Counted from the first letter of the stretch, positions 8,242-17,406 are shown. The stretch: DNA of 64,000 nucleotides from Zhihengliuella alba (GCF_039538765.1 NZ_BAABCJ010000002.1:434001-498000), one strand, 5' to 3'. Translations and numbers: made by a program. Notes: generated by a model from the letters alone, not told the origin.

Positions 8242-8964
8242 CTATTCCTCCCGCGCCGGCAGATCCCAATCCTTGCCATCCGGATGGAGTCTGGGCCACT
8301 GATTGGTAAGCGTATTGTAAATTTCTGTTGTAATGGTTGCCGCCGAGGCTGGCAAAGGCGACGCAACGACCAGGCCATCAGACGGGATAGCGGGTTCAAC
8401 CGGTCTCCCAGAACTTAGTTCGACCGCTCCCCCGAAGCATAGGGCGTCCGGGCCCGGCTCCATTGAAAGGCCAAGGCTTCCCTCCCTTGCAAGGGCCCTC
8501 ATTCGCCGCTGTAACTTGTCTACGTGCGCTCCGCCTTCTTTATTGGCGAGCGCGAGAATAATGTCTTTACGACTAAACATGTCCCCCCAAACATCTTTCA
8601 TGACAGGTTCCAACCACCACGTTTCGAAATCGACCGCAACGCCGATCTCCTCAATAAAACCGGCCGGTAGTGGAGTGAAACTGCGCATATTCGTGTCAAA
8701 AAGAGCCAGATTGAATGTTGCTATCAGGTTTGCGGGGTCGACCGACCCCGACGATATCCAAAACAACTTATCTTTGACGTCCATCTGCTTGAGTAGGCTT
8801 CGACTGGAGGTCGTATCGTGCACCAGGACGCGAATTGTCGCGGCCAACCGCTTTGCCTCGGCAATGCTGCCGGCCCTGTAGAGTCGCATACTTGCTGCCA
8901 GGAAGGACATTTGCTCTCCCAGATGCTCGAACAGCTCTAGGTTCTCTTGTTCGTCCGACGCCAA
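8242..8964 (-). CDS. Unknown protein in low-GC island
   Basis: Intact 240-residue frame with no signal peptide or membrane helix. Landmarks: GSIAEAKRLAATIRVLVHDT (about 33-52), LLKQMDVKDKLFWI, FETWWLEPVMKDVWGDMFSRKDIILALANKEGGAHVDKL (about 114-153). I recall the ILALANKxGGAHVD segment from a widespread uncharacterised family found in many phyla, but can assign no function. GC content is much lower than in flanking genes (two 60-base lines counted by eye gave about 45 and 52 percent), consistent with recent transfer. The IS3 relic lies directly upstream. Confidence 0.75.
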   Translation of the reverse strand: MASDEQENLELFEHLGEQMSFLAASMRLYRAGSIAEAKRLAATIRVLVHDTTSSRSLLKQMDVKDKLFWISSGSVDPANLIATFNLALFDTNMRSFTPLPAGFIEEIGVAVDFETWWLEPVMKDVWGDMFSRKDIILALANKEGGAHVDKLQRRMRALAREGSLGLSMEPGPDALCFGGAVELSSGRPVEPAIPSDGLVVASPLPASAATITTEIYNTLTNQWPRLHPDGKDWDLPAREE

Positions 8965-9525
8965 TAGATCTCACCAACCCGCGTAGATTTGAGAAGAGCG
9001 CCCACGCTCACATGCCAAACGTAGACCCCAGGGTCGGCCGCATGCAGCCGCTTCAGCTTCGTGATAAGCAGCTCGTCATGCACCGTCTGGGCGGACTTCG
9101 GACGGGTCTTCGTAGCCCGGTAGCCGCGAGAGGCGACGAACCCACGCTCTGACCGATTCGATACCCGCGCAGATGGGCTCAAGCGGCGAACTGACTCCGG
9201 TAGAATCAATGTATCGGAATCATCTCGTCGTGGGACGGACACGTTCCGCTGCGAGGGGAACCGACCTAGGCTGAGGGACGCCGTTCGCTCGCTTCTGTTC
9301 TGCGTTCTTCCGCTTAAGCCAGCGATCTCCTCCGCGACATTCACTCCCGACCTGCGTCGACGTCGGCGGCTTCGCACCACTGACGCAGCGCCTCAGTCGA
9401 GACACCGAGCTTCGACGTCCCTGACCACGGTGTAGCGCGACGGGGCGTTCTCGGCTTCCAAACCCTCGGTCACCATATGCACAGCACGACCCCGAGACGA
9501 TTGTAAGCACTTCTCGGGCACATCC
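8955..9525 (-). pseudogene. IS3-family transposase relic (OrfA plus start of OrfB)
   Basis: Fragments of an IS3-family transposase appear in order on the minus strand in alternating frames: VHMVTEGLEAENAPSRYTVV (OrfA N-part, about 9480-9420), KLGVSTEALRQWCEAADVDA (about 9415-9350), KNAEQKRANG and AAERVRPTTR (end of OrfA), RYIDS...EPICAGIESVRA, then VHDELLITKLKRLHAADPGVY of OrfB (about 9090-9030). At least four frameshifts and internal stops separate them, and OrfB is cut off long before its DDE residues, exactly where the unknown gene at 8964 begins. No terminal inverted repeats could be recognised. Confidence 0.85.
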
Positions 9526-9799
9526 AAATCCTCCTAATAGGCGATCGGATCTAAATTCCGGGCGATTCAGCCGCCCGGCTACTCCTGCGCAACTTCCACC
9601 CCGACACCACCGCCCAAACGACGCTGAACCTCACACCACCGACCGAACCCGACCCCATCCCCTTCTGATGACTGCGGACCCGGATCGACTGCGGGATCGC
9701 GATCAGGCGGGGAACGCCGGACGGATCCCCGGGCTTTTGGCACAGCCCATCGCGAACATGGCGCATGTTTCGTGCGCTCGATCCGAATCGTGGAGTTCA

Positions 9800-12076
9800 A
9801 TGGGGAGCATGACCGATACCGCAGGCGCGGCCCCCCAGGCCGCAGCAGACCCGACCGATCCGGCGCCGACCAACTCCGCGCTCGCGACCGCCGCCCAGGA
9901 CCGTCCGACGCCGCCGGTGGCGCGGAAGGCACCGGTGGAACGAACGCATCACGGCGACACGTTCGTCGACGACTACGAGTGGCTCCGTGAGAAAGAGGAT
10001 GCCGAGGTGGTCGCGCACCTGGAGGCGGAGAATGCCTACGCCGAAGCCGTGACGGCCGACCAGCAGCCGCTCCGAGAGGCGATCTTCGAAGAGATCAAGG
10101 CGCGCACCGAGGAGACCGATCTGTCGGTCCCGTCGCGCAAGCGGGGCTGGTGGTACTTCGTCCGCACGGAAGAAGGCCAGCAGTACCCGGTGCATTGCCG
10201 GGTCGCCGCGCATGACACTGAAGACCTGGCAGCCGATTGGACTCCACCGACCATCACGCCCGGGGAACCGTTCGAGGGCGAGCAGATCCTCCTCGACGGA
10301 AATGTCGAGGCGCAGGGCCAGCCGTTCTTCTCTCTCGGGGGCATGGCCGTCTCCGAGGACGGGAACCTGCTGGCCTATGCCGTCGACAATGCCGGCGACG
10401 AACGCTTCACGCTACGCATCAAGGACCTCCGGACGGGCGAGCTGCTCCCCGACACCGTGGAGAACGTGTTCTACGGGCTGGTCTTCTCCCCCGACGGTCG
10501 ACGTGTCTACTACACGGTCGTCGACGACTTCTGGCGCCCGCACCAGATCAAGGTGCACGCCTTGGGCACGGACGCGGCCGACGACCGTGTGCTGTTCGAA
10601 GAGGCCGATCCGGGGATGTGGACCGGATTCGACGTCTCCCCCGACCGCACCGAGCTGCTCATCGGCGTCGGAAACTCCGAGTACTCGGAGACGCTCTCCG
10701 TCGACCTGACCGACGAGCGAGCCGAGCCACGACTGCTCCTGTCCCGCGATGCCCGAGTGCTCCACAGCATCGACCCCGTCACTCTGGACGGTGAACGCCA
10801 GTACGTCGTGACGCACAATCGCGGCCCGGCGACCGATGATGCCGTGAACAACATGGTCTCCCTCGTCGCCTCCACGGAATTCGACAAACCCTTCGCCGAG
10901 CAGCAGTGGCGCACCGTTGTGGAGCACCGCGACGACGTCAAGGTGGAGGGGACGGCGGTGACCCGCACGCACCTGATCGTCTCGGTCCGGAAGGACACCA
11001 CGGAGCGCGTCCAGATCATCCCGCTCTCCGGGCTCGGCACTCCCGCGCAGGCCGAGGCCGCCGAGCCCGAGTTCGACGAGACTCTGTACACATGCGCCCT
11101 CGCCGGGGCCGAATACGAGTCCCCGGTCATCCGGCTGGTCTACACATCCTTCCTGACGCCGTCCTCCGTCTACGACTACGTCCTGGCCAGCGGTGCCCTG
11201 GAACTCCGCAAGGAGACCACGGTTCATCACTTCGACCGGGCCCAGTACATCGCGGAGCGCGACTGGGCGACCGCGGCCGACGGCACGCGGATCCCGGTGA
11301 CGATCATCCGCCACCGTTCCGTGCAGCCGGACGGCACGAACCCCGCGCTCGTGTACGGCTACGGCAGCTACGAGATCAGCATGGACCCCGCCTTCGGCAT
11401 CCCGCGGCTCAGCGTGCTGGATCGAGGCGTCGTCTTCGTCATCGCTCACGTGCGCGGTGGAGGTGAGCTGGGCCGCCGCTGGTACGACGACGGCAAGAAG
11501 CTTGCGAAGAAGCACTCCTTCACGGACTTCATCACCGTCACCGAGCATGTGATCGACCGCGGCTGGGCGGCACCCGACCGCGTCGCCGCCATGGGCGGAT
11601 CGGCCGGCGGCCTGCTCATGGGAGCCGTCGTGAACCTCGCCCCGCAGCTCTACCGGGCCGTGCTCGCACAGGTGCCCTTCGTCGACGCGCTCACGTCGAT
11701 CCTGGATCCGGAGCTGCCGCTGTCCGCACTCGAGTGGGAGGAATGGGGAAACCCCATCGAGGACCGCGAGGTCTACGAGTACATGAAGTCCTACTCGCCC
11801 TACGAGAATATCGCCGCGGTGCCGTATCCGCGGATCGCCGCCGTGACGAGCTTCAACGACACCCGCGTCCTCTACGTGGAGCCGGCCAAGTGGGTGCAGA
11901 AGCTCCGCGAGACGACGACGGGCCACGAGCCGATCGTCATGAAGATCGAGATGGACGGCGGGCACGGCGGCGCCTCGGGCCGCTACGAGGGGTGGAAGGA
12001 CCGGGCGTGGGACTACGCCTTCGTCCTCGACGCGCTCGGCGCCGTCGAACCGCTCGAGGGCGTCCGCATCGCCTAG
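9800..12076 (+). CDS. ptrB: Oligopeptidase B-like S9 prolyl oligopeptidase family peptidase
   Basis: Cytoplasmic serine peptidase of 758 residues, cleaving short peptides, in oligopeptidase B usually after Arg/Lys. An N-terminal beta-propeller (to about 440) is followed by an alpha/beta-hydrolase domain with the triad Ser601 (MGGSAGGLLMG), Asp687 (FNDTRV) and His722 (DGGHGG). The RGGGELGRRWYDDGK segment is typical of the family. The ATG at 9800 is chosen because GTGGAG lies 5 nt upstream; the frame is open to 9668. An about 35-residue Ala/Thr/Pro-rich extension precedes the usual start (PVARKAP...). Monocistronic, closed by the terminator at 12129. Confidence 0.92.
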   Translation: MGSMTDTAGAAPQAAADPTDPAPTNSALATAAQDRPTPPVARKAPVERTHHGDTFVDDYEWLREKEDAEVVAHLEAENAYAEAVTADQQPLREAIFEEIKARTEETDLSVPSRKRGWWYFVRTEEGQQYPVHCRVAAHDTEDLAADWTPPTITPGEPFEGEQILLDGNVEAQGQPFFSLGGMAVSEDGNLLAYAVDNAGDERFTLRIKDLRTGELLPDTVENVFYGLVFSPDGRRVYYTVVDDFWRPHQIKVHALGTDAADDRVLFEEADPGMWTGFDVSPDRTELLIGVGNSEYSETLSVDLTDERAEPRLLLSRDARVLHSIDPVTLDGERQYVVTHNRGPATDDAVNNMVSLVASTEFDKPFAEQQWRTVVEHRDDVKVEGTAVTRTHLIVSVRKDTTERVQIIPLSGLGTPAQAEAAEPEFDETLYTCALAGAEYESPVIRLVYTSFLTPSSVYDYVLASGALELRKETTVHHFDRAQYIAERDWATAADGTRIPVTIIRHRSVQPDGTNPALVYGYGSYEISMDPAFGIPRLSVLDRGVVFVIAHVRGGGELGRRWYDDGKKLAKKHSFTDFITVTEHVIDRGWAAPDRVAAMGGSAGGLLMGAVVNLAPQLYRAVLAQVPFVDALTSILDPELPLSALEWEEWGNPIEDREVYEYMKSYSPYENIAAVPYPRIAAVTSFNDTRVLYVEPAKWVQKLRETTTGHEPIVMKIEMDGGHGGASGRYEGWKDRAWDYAFVLDALGAVEPLEGVRIA

Positions 12077-12128
12077 GCCCGGGACCGGTTGGCTCACCTC
12101 GGTCCGCGCGGTGGGCCACCGGACACGC

Positions 12129-12168
12129 CTGTGGCCCGGCAGCACCTCTCGGTGCCGCCGGGCCACAG
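12129..12168. terminator. Bidirectional terminator, ptrB and DUF3100 gene
   Basis: An 18-bp stem with one mismatch (CTGTGGCCCGGC AGCACC ... GGTGCC GCCGGGCCACAG) and a TCTC loop sits between two convergent genes. There is only a weak T-run, as is usual in high-GC actinobacteria. Confidence 0.85.
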
Positions 12169-12207
12169 TCCTCTTGCGCGCCGGAGGGGCTCCAGCACTG
12201 ATCGCGA

Positions 12208-13602
12208 CTAGAGGTTGATGACGCTCTCCGCCAGGAGCACGGCCGCGATGAAGGTCGACGAGAACGTCACCATGGCGACGATCACGATCTTCCAGTTCAG
12301 CGTCTTGAGCGCCTTGACGTCACGTCCCAGGTTCAGACCGAGGAGGGCGATCGAGGCGAGGCCGACGAACAGCGCGTCCAGGTGCTGGGTAGCGGCGATG
12401 ACGATGGGAGCCGTGGGCATGAACGGAGCGGACACGAGGGTGGCCAGGGCCAGGACCCAGACGCTCGGCGGCACCGAGCGGAACTTCCGGGCCAGCACGA
12501 ACGCCACGGCCGTCAGCGCCCCGAGGATCAGGATGCCACCGGCATCGGCCCAGGTGACGCTCCTGGTCCCGACGAAGTTGAGCAGGAGACCCACCGCCAG
12601 TGTGACCGCGAAGGCGAAGACCCAGGTTCTGGGCGTCATTCTCACCTCCGGGTCCGCGACCACCGCCGACACGTCGACGTCGCGGTCGCGCTCACGGGCG
12701 GCAACCCCCTTCTTGCTCCGCACGCTGCGGCCCTCGTCGTCGCGCCCGAAGACCTTCGCCCAGAACTTGTACAGACGCTGCGCCAGCGGCAGCGAGAGGA
12801 ACACACCCGCGTAGAAGCCGACCAGGTTGGTCACGAGGTTCGACAGCGCGGCGAGCGCCAGGATCTCCGTCGCGCTCTCCGGGTAGAGGATCGACAGGGC
12901 AGCGACGCCGCCCATCATCATCGAACCGGAGCCCAGGCCGAGGCCCAGCGCCAGGGAGCGCGGATCGAAGAACCCCGTGCCGCCCAGCAGGCCGGCCAGC
13001 AGCGACACGAAGACCGCGCCGAACACGCTGCCCAGCAGCCAGACGGAGAACACACCGCGGTAGATCGGCGACTTCACGCCGAACTTCTGCAGGGCATAGG
13101 CGAGGTAGGACTCGCGGTCGATCGCCCACGTCGCGCCGATCGCGACGCGCCCCAGGCCGAGGCCGACGGCCACCGGCAGCGCCAGGAGCACCGTCCCGAA
13201 GATGTGGCCGACCTCCTGGAGCAGGATCGCCGGACCGATGTCCGTCAGCTCGCTGAGGGCCGGCCCCACGTTGACGCCGAGCGCCGCCAGGAAGAGGACG
13301 ATGCTGATGTCGAGCAGCACCGAGGACACCGCGCGGCTCTGACCCGAGAGCGGCTTGATCCGCTGCACACCGATGACGGCGCCGAGCAGGACGGCCCAAA
13401 GGATCGGCATGAGGACGATCGCCGCGTTCCCGAGCTCGATCTTGTGCGTGCCCATCATGATGGCCACGACACAGATCGCGGTCGATAGGAAGATCATCGC
13501 CGTCCACTGCCGCGCCCGGGGCGTGAACAGATTCGACCCGGTGGACGCCGGTTCTTCGACAGCGGCCGCCGCTTCCACCTTGCTGGTGGATTGGTTCTCC
13601 AT
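12208..13602 (-). CDS. DUF3100 family permease-like membrane protein
   Basis: Protein of 464 residues with about 11-12 hydrophobic helices and a charged central loop (about 270-315, RSKKGVAARERDRDVD) dividing it into two halves. A conserved helix break GLGLGSGSMMMGG (about 220-235) is the clearest family mark. Related proteins are annotated DUF3100 and resemble secondary carboxylate carriers, but no substrate is established. It sits divergently from the TTG-start amidohydrolase gene at 13802, with operator-like palindromes on both sides, so it probably imports the substrate of this catabolic cluster. Confidence 0.75.
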   Translation of the reverse strand: MENQSTSKVEAAAAVEEPASTGSNLFTPRARQWTAMIFLSTAICVVAIMMGTHKIELGNAAIVLMPILWAVLLGAVIGVQRIKPLSGQSRAVSSVLLDISIVLFLAALGVNVGPALSELTDIGPAILLQEVGHIFGTVLLALPVAVGLGLGRVAIGATWAIDRESYLAYALQKFGVKSPIYRGVFSVWLLGSVFGAVFVSLLAGLLGGTGFFDPRSLALGLGLGSGSMMMGGVAALSILYPESATEILALAALSNLVTNLVGFYAGVFLSLPLAQRLYKFWAKVFGRDDEGRSVRSKKGVAARERDRDVDVSAVVADPEVRMTPRTWVFAFAVTLAVGLLLNFVGTRSVTWADAGGILILGALTAVAFVLARKFRSVPPSVWVLALATLVSAPFMPTAPIVIAATQHLDALFVGLASIALLGLNLGRDVKALKTLNWKIVIVAMVTFSSTFIAAVLLAESVINL

Positions 13603-13648
13603 AGTCTTACCTCTCGCAGATACTGATCGCCGTCGACCAGCGCTCTCA

Positions 13649-13664
13649 TTTTGGTATACACAAG
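13649..13664 (-). promoter_or_regulatory. GTATAC-centred operator, DUF3100 promoter
   Basis: TTTTGGTATACACAAG is palindromic around GTATAC. It shares the TTTGG[T/A]ATAC core with sites at 13767, 16701 and 18513, each just upstream of a gene of this cluster. A target for the FCD-GntR regulator at 16756-17406 is likely. Confidence 0.65.
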
Positions 13665-13766
13665 TGTAAGCTGGATCACGTCACCCAACAAGGGCCGCCC
13701 GCCTATGTTTCGGCCATTGACGCAGGAGCTAGGCGAGGCGGCATCAAGTCACGCGACGCGCGACGA

Positions 13767-13784
13767 AATTTGGAATACAGAACT
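13767..13784 (+). promoter_or_regulatory. Cluster operator in front of TTG-start amidohydrolase
   Basis: The core ATTTGGAATACAGAAC repeats the cluster motif TTTGG[T/A]ATAC[A/C] and lies 18-35 nt upstream of the start codon at 13802, where it would overlap the promoter or the leader. Confidence 0.6.
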
Positions 13785-13801
13785 TCAGGCTTGGAGGAAT
13801 C

Positions 13802-15340
13802 TTGATCACGCAGCTCAGCGCACGGTACATACTCGGATTCGACGGATCTCGGCACGTTCTGGTCACCGACGGACACCTCGTCTTCGAGGACGACAGGATC
13901 CTCTACGTGGGCACCGACTACAGCGGGCCCGTCGACGAGCACCGTGACTACGGACAGAGCCTGATCACGCCGGGCCTGATCGACCTCGACGCCCTGACGG
14001 ACATCGACCACATGATCATCGACTCCTGGCCCACCCCGGAGACGGCTCCCGGGCTGCAGTGGTCCCGGGACTACTTCCAGAACCGCCGCCACGACGTCTT
14101 CACCCCGGAGCAACGGCAGACCGTCCGTCGGTTCGCCCTCGCGCAACTGGCCCTCCACGGGGTGACGACGTACATGCCGATCGCCTCAGAGATCCACAGC
14201 GCCTGGGCCGAGACCTTCGACGAGCTCGCCGGCATGACGGAGACCAGCCTGGAGATCGGGTTGCGCGGCTTCCTGGGGCCGGCCTACCGCTCCGGCGTCA
14301 ACGTCACCGACGACGACGGCGAGCGCGTGGTCCTCTTCGACGAGGAGGAGGGGCGCCGGGGGTTCGCCGACGCACTGCGCTATCTCGACTACGCCGCGGA
14401 GCTGGACCACCCGCTGGTCACCGGGGTGCTGCTGCCGTGCCGCATCGAGACCCTCTCGGACGACCTCATGCGCGATACCGCCCGCGCCGCCGTCGAGCGG
14501 GACGCCCTGGTCCGCCTGCACTGCCTGCAGTCCCCGGCGGAGGACGACTTCCTGTCCGAGCGGGTCGGCCGCACGACGCTGGAGCAGCTGGCCGACACCG
14601 GCCTCCTGGATGCGCGGCTCCTGATTCCCCACGGGATCGTCATCGACGCACTGGAGCCGGCGGCGACCAGGGACGGCGGACCGCTGGACGTGCTGGCCCA
14701 CAACGATGTGAGCATCGTCCACTGCCCGCTGACGAGCTTCCACTACTCCAAGGCCCTGAAGTCGTTCGACGCCTTCAAGGCGGCCGGGGTCAACCTGTGC
14801 CTGGGCACCGATTCGTTCCCGCCGGACCTCATCAAGGGGATCGACGTCGGGACGCATCTGGCCCGGCTGGTCGAGGAGCGCCTGGACGCCGGCCGCATCT
14901 CCGACTTCTTCGACGCCGCGACCCTCGGCGGCGCAGCGGCGCTCGGGCGCTCCGACCTGGGGCGGCTCGCACCCGGCGCGCAGGCGGACGTCATGATCGC
15001 CTCGCTGGGGGACTTCCGGGACGGCGCGGTCGAGGATCCACTGCGCACGCTCATCCTCAACGGCTCGGCCCGCAATGTCACCGATACGTTCGTCGCCGGC
15101 CGTCCTGTGGTCGTCGGCGGCCGGCTCCCCGGCGTCGACCTGGAGGGGCTGCGGGCCGAAGGACAGGCGCTCTTCGATCAGATGGTCGCCGCCTACTCGG
15201 AGCGCGACTACCGCGGGCGCGCGACGGCGGAGCTGTTCCCCGCGACGTACCCGGCGGCGCAGCAGGCGGCCCATCAGGCGGCGCAGCAGGCGGAGCCCGT
15301 CGACGAGCACGCGGGCCCCCGGCTCCCCAGCCAGTTGTAG
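13802..15340 (+). CDS. Amidohydrolase (chlorohydrolase/ATZ-TRZ-like), atypical metal site
   Basis: Protein of 512 residues. The frame opens with TTG at 13802 preceded at ideal distance by GGAGG (13793-13797), so the rare start is well supported. Amidohydrolase-superfamily landmarks: ITPGLIDLDA (about 56-64), RLHCLQS, LIPHGIVID, VHCPLTS and GTDSFPPD. At the position of the usual metal-binding HxH after PGLID the sequence is DLD (61-63), so the first two metal ligands are missing or replaced; HCLQ, PHG and GTD are kept. The C-terminal tail ends in Ala/Gln/His repeats (15254-15289). Substrate unknown, probably a cyclic amide, amine or N-heterocycle. Confidence 0.85.
   Translation: MITQLSARYILGFDGSRHVLVTDGHLVFEDDRILYVGTDYSGPVDEHRDYGQSLITPGLIDLDALTDIDHMIIDSWPTPETAPGLQWSRDYFQNRRHDVFTPEQRQTVRRFALAQLALHGVTTYMPIASEIHSAWAETFDELAGMTETSLEIGLRGFLGPAYRSGVNVTDDDGERVVLFDEEEGRRGFADALRYLDYAAELDHPLVTGVLLPCRIETLSDDLMRDTARAAVERDALVRLHCLQSPAEDDFLSERVGRTTLEQLADTGLLDARLLIPHGIVIDALEPAATRDGGPLDVLAHNDVSIVHCPLTSFHYSKALKSFDAFKAAGVNLCLGTDSFPPDLIKGIDVGTHLARLVEERLDAGRISDFFDAATLGGAAALGRSDLGRLAPGAQADVMIASLGDFRDGAVEDPLRTLILNGSARNVTDTFVAGRPVVVGGRLPGVDLEGLRAEGQALFDQMVAAYSERDYRGRATAELFPATYPAAQQAAHQAAQQAEPVDEHAGPRLPSQL
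15254..15289 (+). repeat. 12-bp in-frame tandem repeat, 3 copies
   Basis: GCGGCGCAGCAG, GCGGCCCATCAG, GCGGCGCAGCAG encode AAQQ AAHQ AAQQ near the C-terminus of the amidohydrolase, outside the conserved domain. Confidence 0.85.
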
Positions 15341-15363
15341 AGGCAGCAAGGCCTACTCGCGAA

Positions 15364-15401
15364 GGAGGCGGCGCCGGATCGGTCGATCCGGTGCCGCCTC
15401 C
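15364..15401. terminator. Bidirectional terminator between two amidohydrolase genes
   Basis: A 17-bp stem (GGAGGCGGCGCCGGATC pairing with GATCCGGTGCCGCCTCC, one G-T type mismatch) with a four-base GGTC loop lies between convergent stop codons at 15340 and 15439. Confidence 0.85.
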
Positions 15402-15438
15402 CTGCCATGTCCTCCTCAGCCCTGCTCGGGCTCGAGAA

Positions 15439-16662
15439 TCAGTAGCTGTCGCCGACCGAGAGGACCTTCAACCCGTCGGCCACCACCCGGCCGTCGTGGA
15501 TGACGGTGCGGTCGGTGCCGCGGTCCATGACCGTCGACGCGATGGTCTCGCCGTCCACCAGCACCAGATCGGCACGGTCGCCGACGGCCACACCGGGCCG
15601 GTCCGCCAGCGAGGACAGACGGGGTACGCCGTGGCTCATGATGGACGCGCCGCCGACCGTCGCGATGGCGAGCGCGTGACCGATGAGCTCGTCCTGGCGG
15701 AAACCGTTGACGAAGGCCAGCTGCCAGGTGCGGTCGAGGAGGTCGCAGTTGCCGTAGGGGCTCCAGTAGTCGCGCTGGCCGTCCTCGCCCAATCCGATTC
15801 GGACGCCGGCGCGCGTCATGTCCGCGATCGGCAGATGGTCCGTGACGCTCGGCGCGACGGTCGTCCACGAGATGTCGAGCTCGGCGAAGAGATCGATCAG
15901 CCGCCGCGTCGTCGCGTCGTCGACACCCCCGAGCCCGAAGGCGTGGGAGATGTTCACCCTGCCCTGCATCCCGAGCGCACGGGTGCGCTCGGCGATCAGC
16001 TCCGTGGAGAAGACGCCCATGGTCCCCATCTCGTGGAGGTGGACGTCCACCTCCACCTGGTACTTCTCCGCCAGCGCGAAGACGGTGTCGAGATGGCGCG
16101 CCGGGTCGCGGTCGAGCTGACAGGGGTCGATGCCGCCCATGACGTCGGCGCCGGCCCGGAGCGCGTCCTCGAGGTACTGCTCCGTCCCCGGTTCCCGGAA
16201 GATGCCGGCTTGCGGGAAGACCATGATCTGCACCTCCGCCTCGGCGGCGAACTTCTCCTTGGCCGCGACCACGGCCTCGTACTTCTCGAGCCGGCAGTCG
16301 ACGTCGACCTGCGCGAAGGTGCGCACCCGGGTCGTGCCACGGGCGATCATGCGCTCCAGCGTCCCGGCGACGCGCTCGGGCAGGCCGATCTCCGCGTCGC
16401 GCCAGTTCTGCCGGTCGTTCATCATCATGGTCCAGACCCCCGGGCCGCCCGTGTGCTCACGGAACGGCAGTCCGATGCGGGTCGAGTCCAGATGGACGTG
16501 CACGTCGGAGAAGGAGGGGATCAGGACGCGCCCGCGGCCGTCGACGTCGGACGGCTGGGGCGCGCGCGAGGGATCGTGGGCGGAGATCCCTGCGATCCGG
16601 TCGCCCTCGAGGAGGACATCGCTGGCCGCGCCGGCCCAGGGCCTGACATTGCTGATGAACAT
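15439..16662 (-). CDS. Cytosine deaminase-like amidohydrolase
   Basis: Protein of 407 residues with the full metal-dependent amidohydrolase pattern of the CodA group: HVH at residues 55-57 (SFSDVHVHLD), GGIDPCQLDRDP, DVHLHEMG, NISHAFGLG and GEDGQRDYWSPYG, where the Asp is the catalytic base. CodA relatives act on cytosine, isoguanine or other N-heterocyclic or cyclic amidine substrates, so the true substrate is open. It is transcribed on its own with an operator-like site (16701-16715) 40 nt upstream and shares that motif with the rest of the cluster. Confidence 0.87.
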   Translation of the reverse strand: MFISNVRPWAGAASDVLLEGDRIAGISAHDPSRAPQPSDVDGRGRVLIPSFSDVHVHLDSTRIGLPFREHTGGPGVWTMMMNDRQNWRDAEIGLPERVAGTLERMIARGTTRVRTFAQVDVDCRLEKYEAVVAAKEKFAAEAEVQIMVFPQAGIFREPGTEQYLEDALRAGADVMGGIDPCQLDRDPARHLDTVFALAEKYQVEVDVHLHEMGTMGVFSTELIAERTRALGMQGRVNISHAFGLGGVDDATTRRLIDLFAELDISWTTVAPSVTDHLPIADMTRAGVRIGLGEDGQRDYWSPYGNCDLLDRTWQLAFVNGFRQDELIGHALAIATVGGASIMSHGVPRLSSLADRPGVAVGDRADLVLVDGETIASTVMDRGTDRTVIHDGRVVADGLKVLSVGDSY

Positions 16663-16700
16663 GGGACTTCCTCCGGAGATGTGGTCTGGGCAACTCCTAG

Positions 16701-16715
16701 AACTGTATACCAGAC
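16701..16715 (-). promoter_or_regulatory. Cluster operator in front of CodA-like gene
   Basis: AACTGTATACCAGAC (plus strand) contains GTATAC; on the coding strand it reads GTCTGGTATACAGTT and aligns with TTTGGAATACAGAA at 13767. Confidence 0.62.
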
Positions 16716-16755
16716 GGTTCGCCGGGCTTCGGGACCCGCCGGTTTCCCCCGAACG

Positions 16756-17406
16756 TCACGCCAGCCGCTGGCCCGTGGCCTCCGCCGCGTTGATGCGGCT
16801 GGTCTCCAGGTGCTGGAGCACCAGAGCCTCCATGACGCTGGCGTCGCGGCGGGCCAGTGCGTCGTACAGCTCGGCGTGCTCGGCGGCGATCCCCTCGAGA
16901 TCGTGGTGCTGCGAGAGCAGCCAGCGCATCCGGGCGGACAGGGACCCCTGGACCTCCAGCAGCAGATCGTTCCCGGCCATCCGGGTCACGATCTCGTGGA
17001 AGCGCACCCCGGCGCGGCGCGCGGCGACCGCCTCGCCGGCCTTCGCGGCGGCCAGCTCCTCCTCGAGGGCCTGCTTCAGGTCCTCCAGCGCGGCGCGCGT
17101 ACGGCGCTGGGCGGCGAGTCTGAACGTGAGGACCTCGAGGGCGGCCCGCACCTCGATCAGGTCGGCGATGTCCGAGGCCGTGAACTCGCGGACGATCGCC
17201 CAGCTCCGTGGGCGCGGAGTCACCAGTCCCTCCGCGACGAGGGACTGGAGGGCCTCGCGCACGGGGAGCCGGCTGACGCCCAGCTCCTCGGCGAGATCAC
17301 GCTCCACGAGCTTGCTGCCCGGGGCGCGCGCTCCGTCGACGATCTCGTTCCGCAGCTGCTCGGTGACACGGACCGACTCCGGTTTGAACTCCGTCCGATC
17401 GGCCAT
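16756..17406 (-). CDS. GntR family (FCD-type) transcriptional regulator
   Basis: Protein of 216 residues. An N-terminal winged HTH (LVERDLAEELGVSRLPVREALQSLVAEGLVTPRP, about 33-66) precedes an FCD ligand-binding domain with the metal-type positions in RAGVRFHEIVTRMAGN and EHAELYDAL plus a C-terminal His (LVLQHLETS). FCD regulators usually bind TnGTnnnACnA-like palindromes and respond to small organic acids. It lies 74 nt downstream of the cyclodeaminase gene in the same direction and is the obvious candidate to read the GTATAC-type palindromes of this cluster. Confidence 0.9.
   Translation of the reverse strand: MADRTEFKPESVRVTEQLRNEIVDGARAPGSKLVERDLAEELGVSRLPVREALQSLVAEGLVTPRPRSWAIVREFTASDIADLIEVRAALEVLTFRLAAQRRTRAALEDLKQALEEELAAAKAGEAVAARRAGVRFHEIVTRMAGNDLLLEVQGSLSARMRWLLSQHHDLEGIAAEHAELYDALARRDASVMEALVLQHLETSRINAAEATGQRLA

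Noticed and set aside
7917..8418. Overlapping frames on both strands left of the unknown gene
   Set aside because: Neither shows family motifs, and they partly overlap the better-supported gene at 8242-8964.
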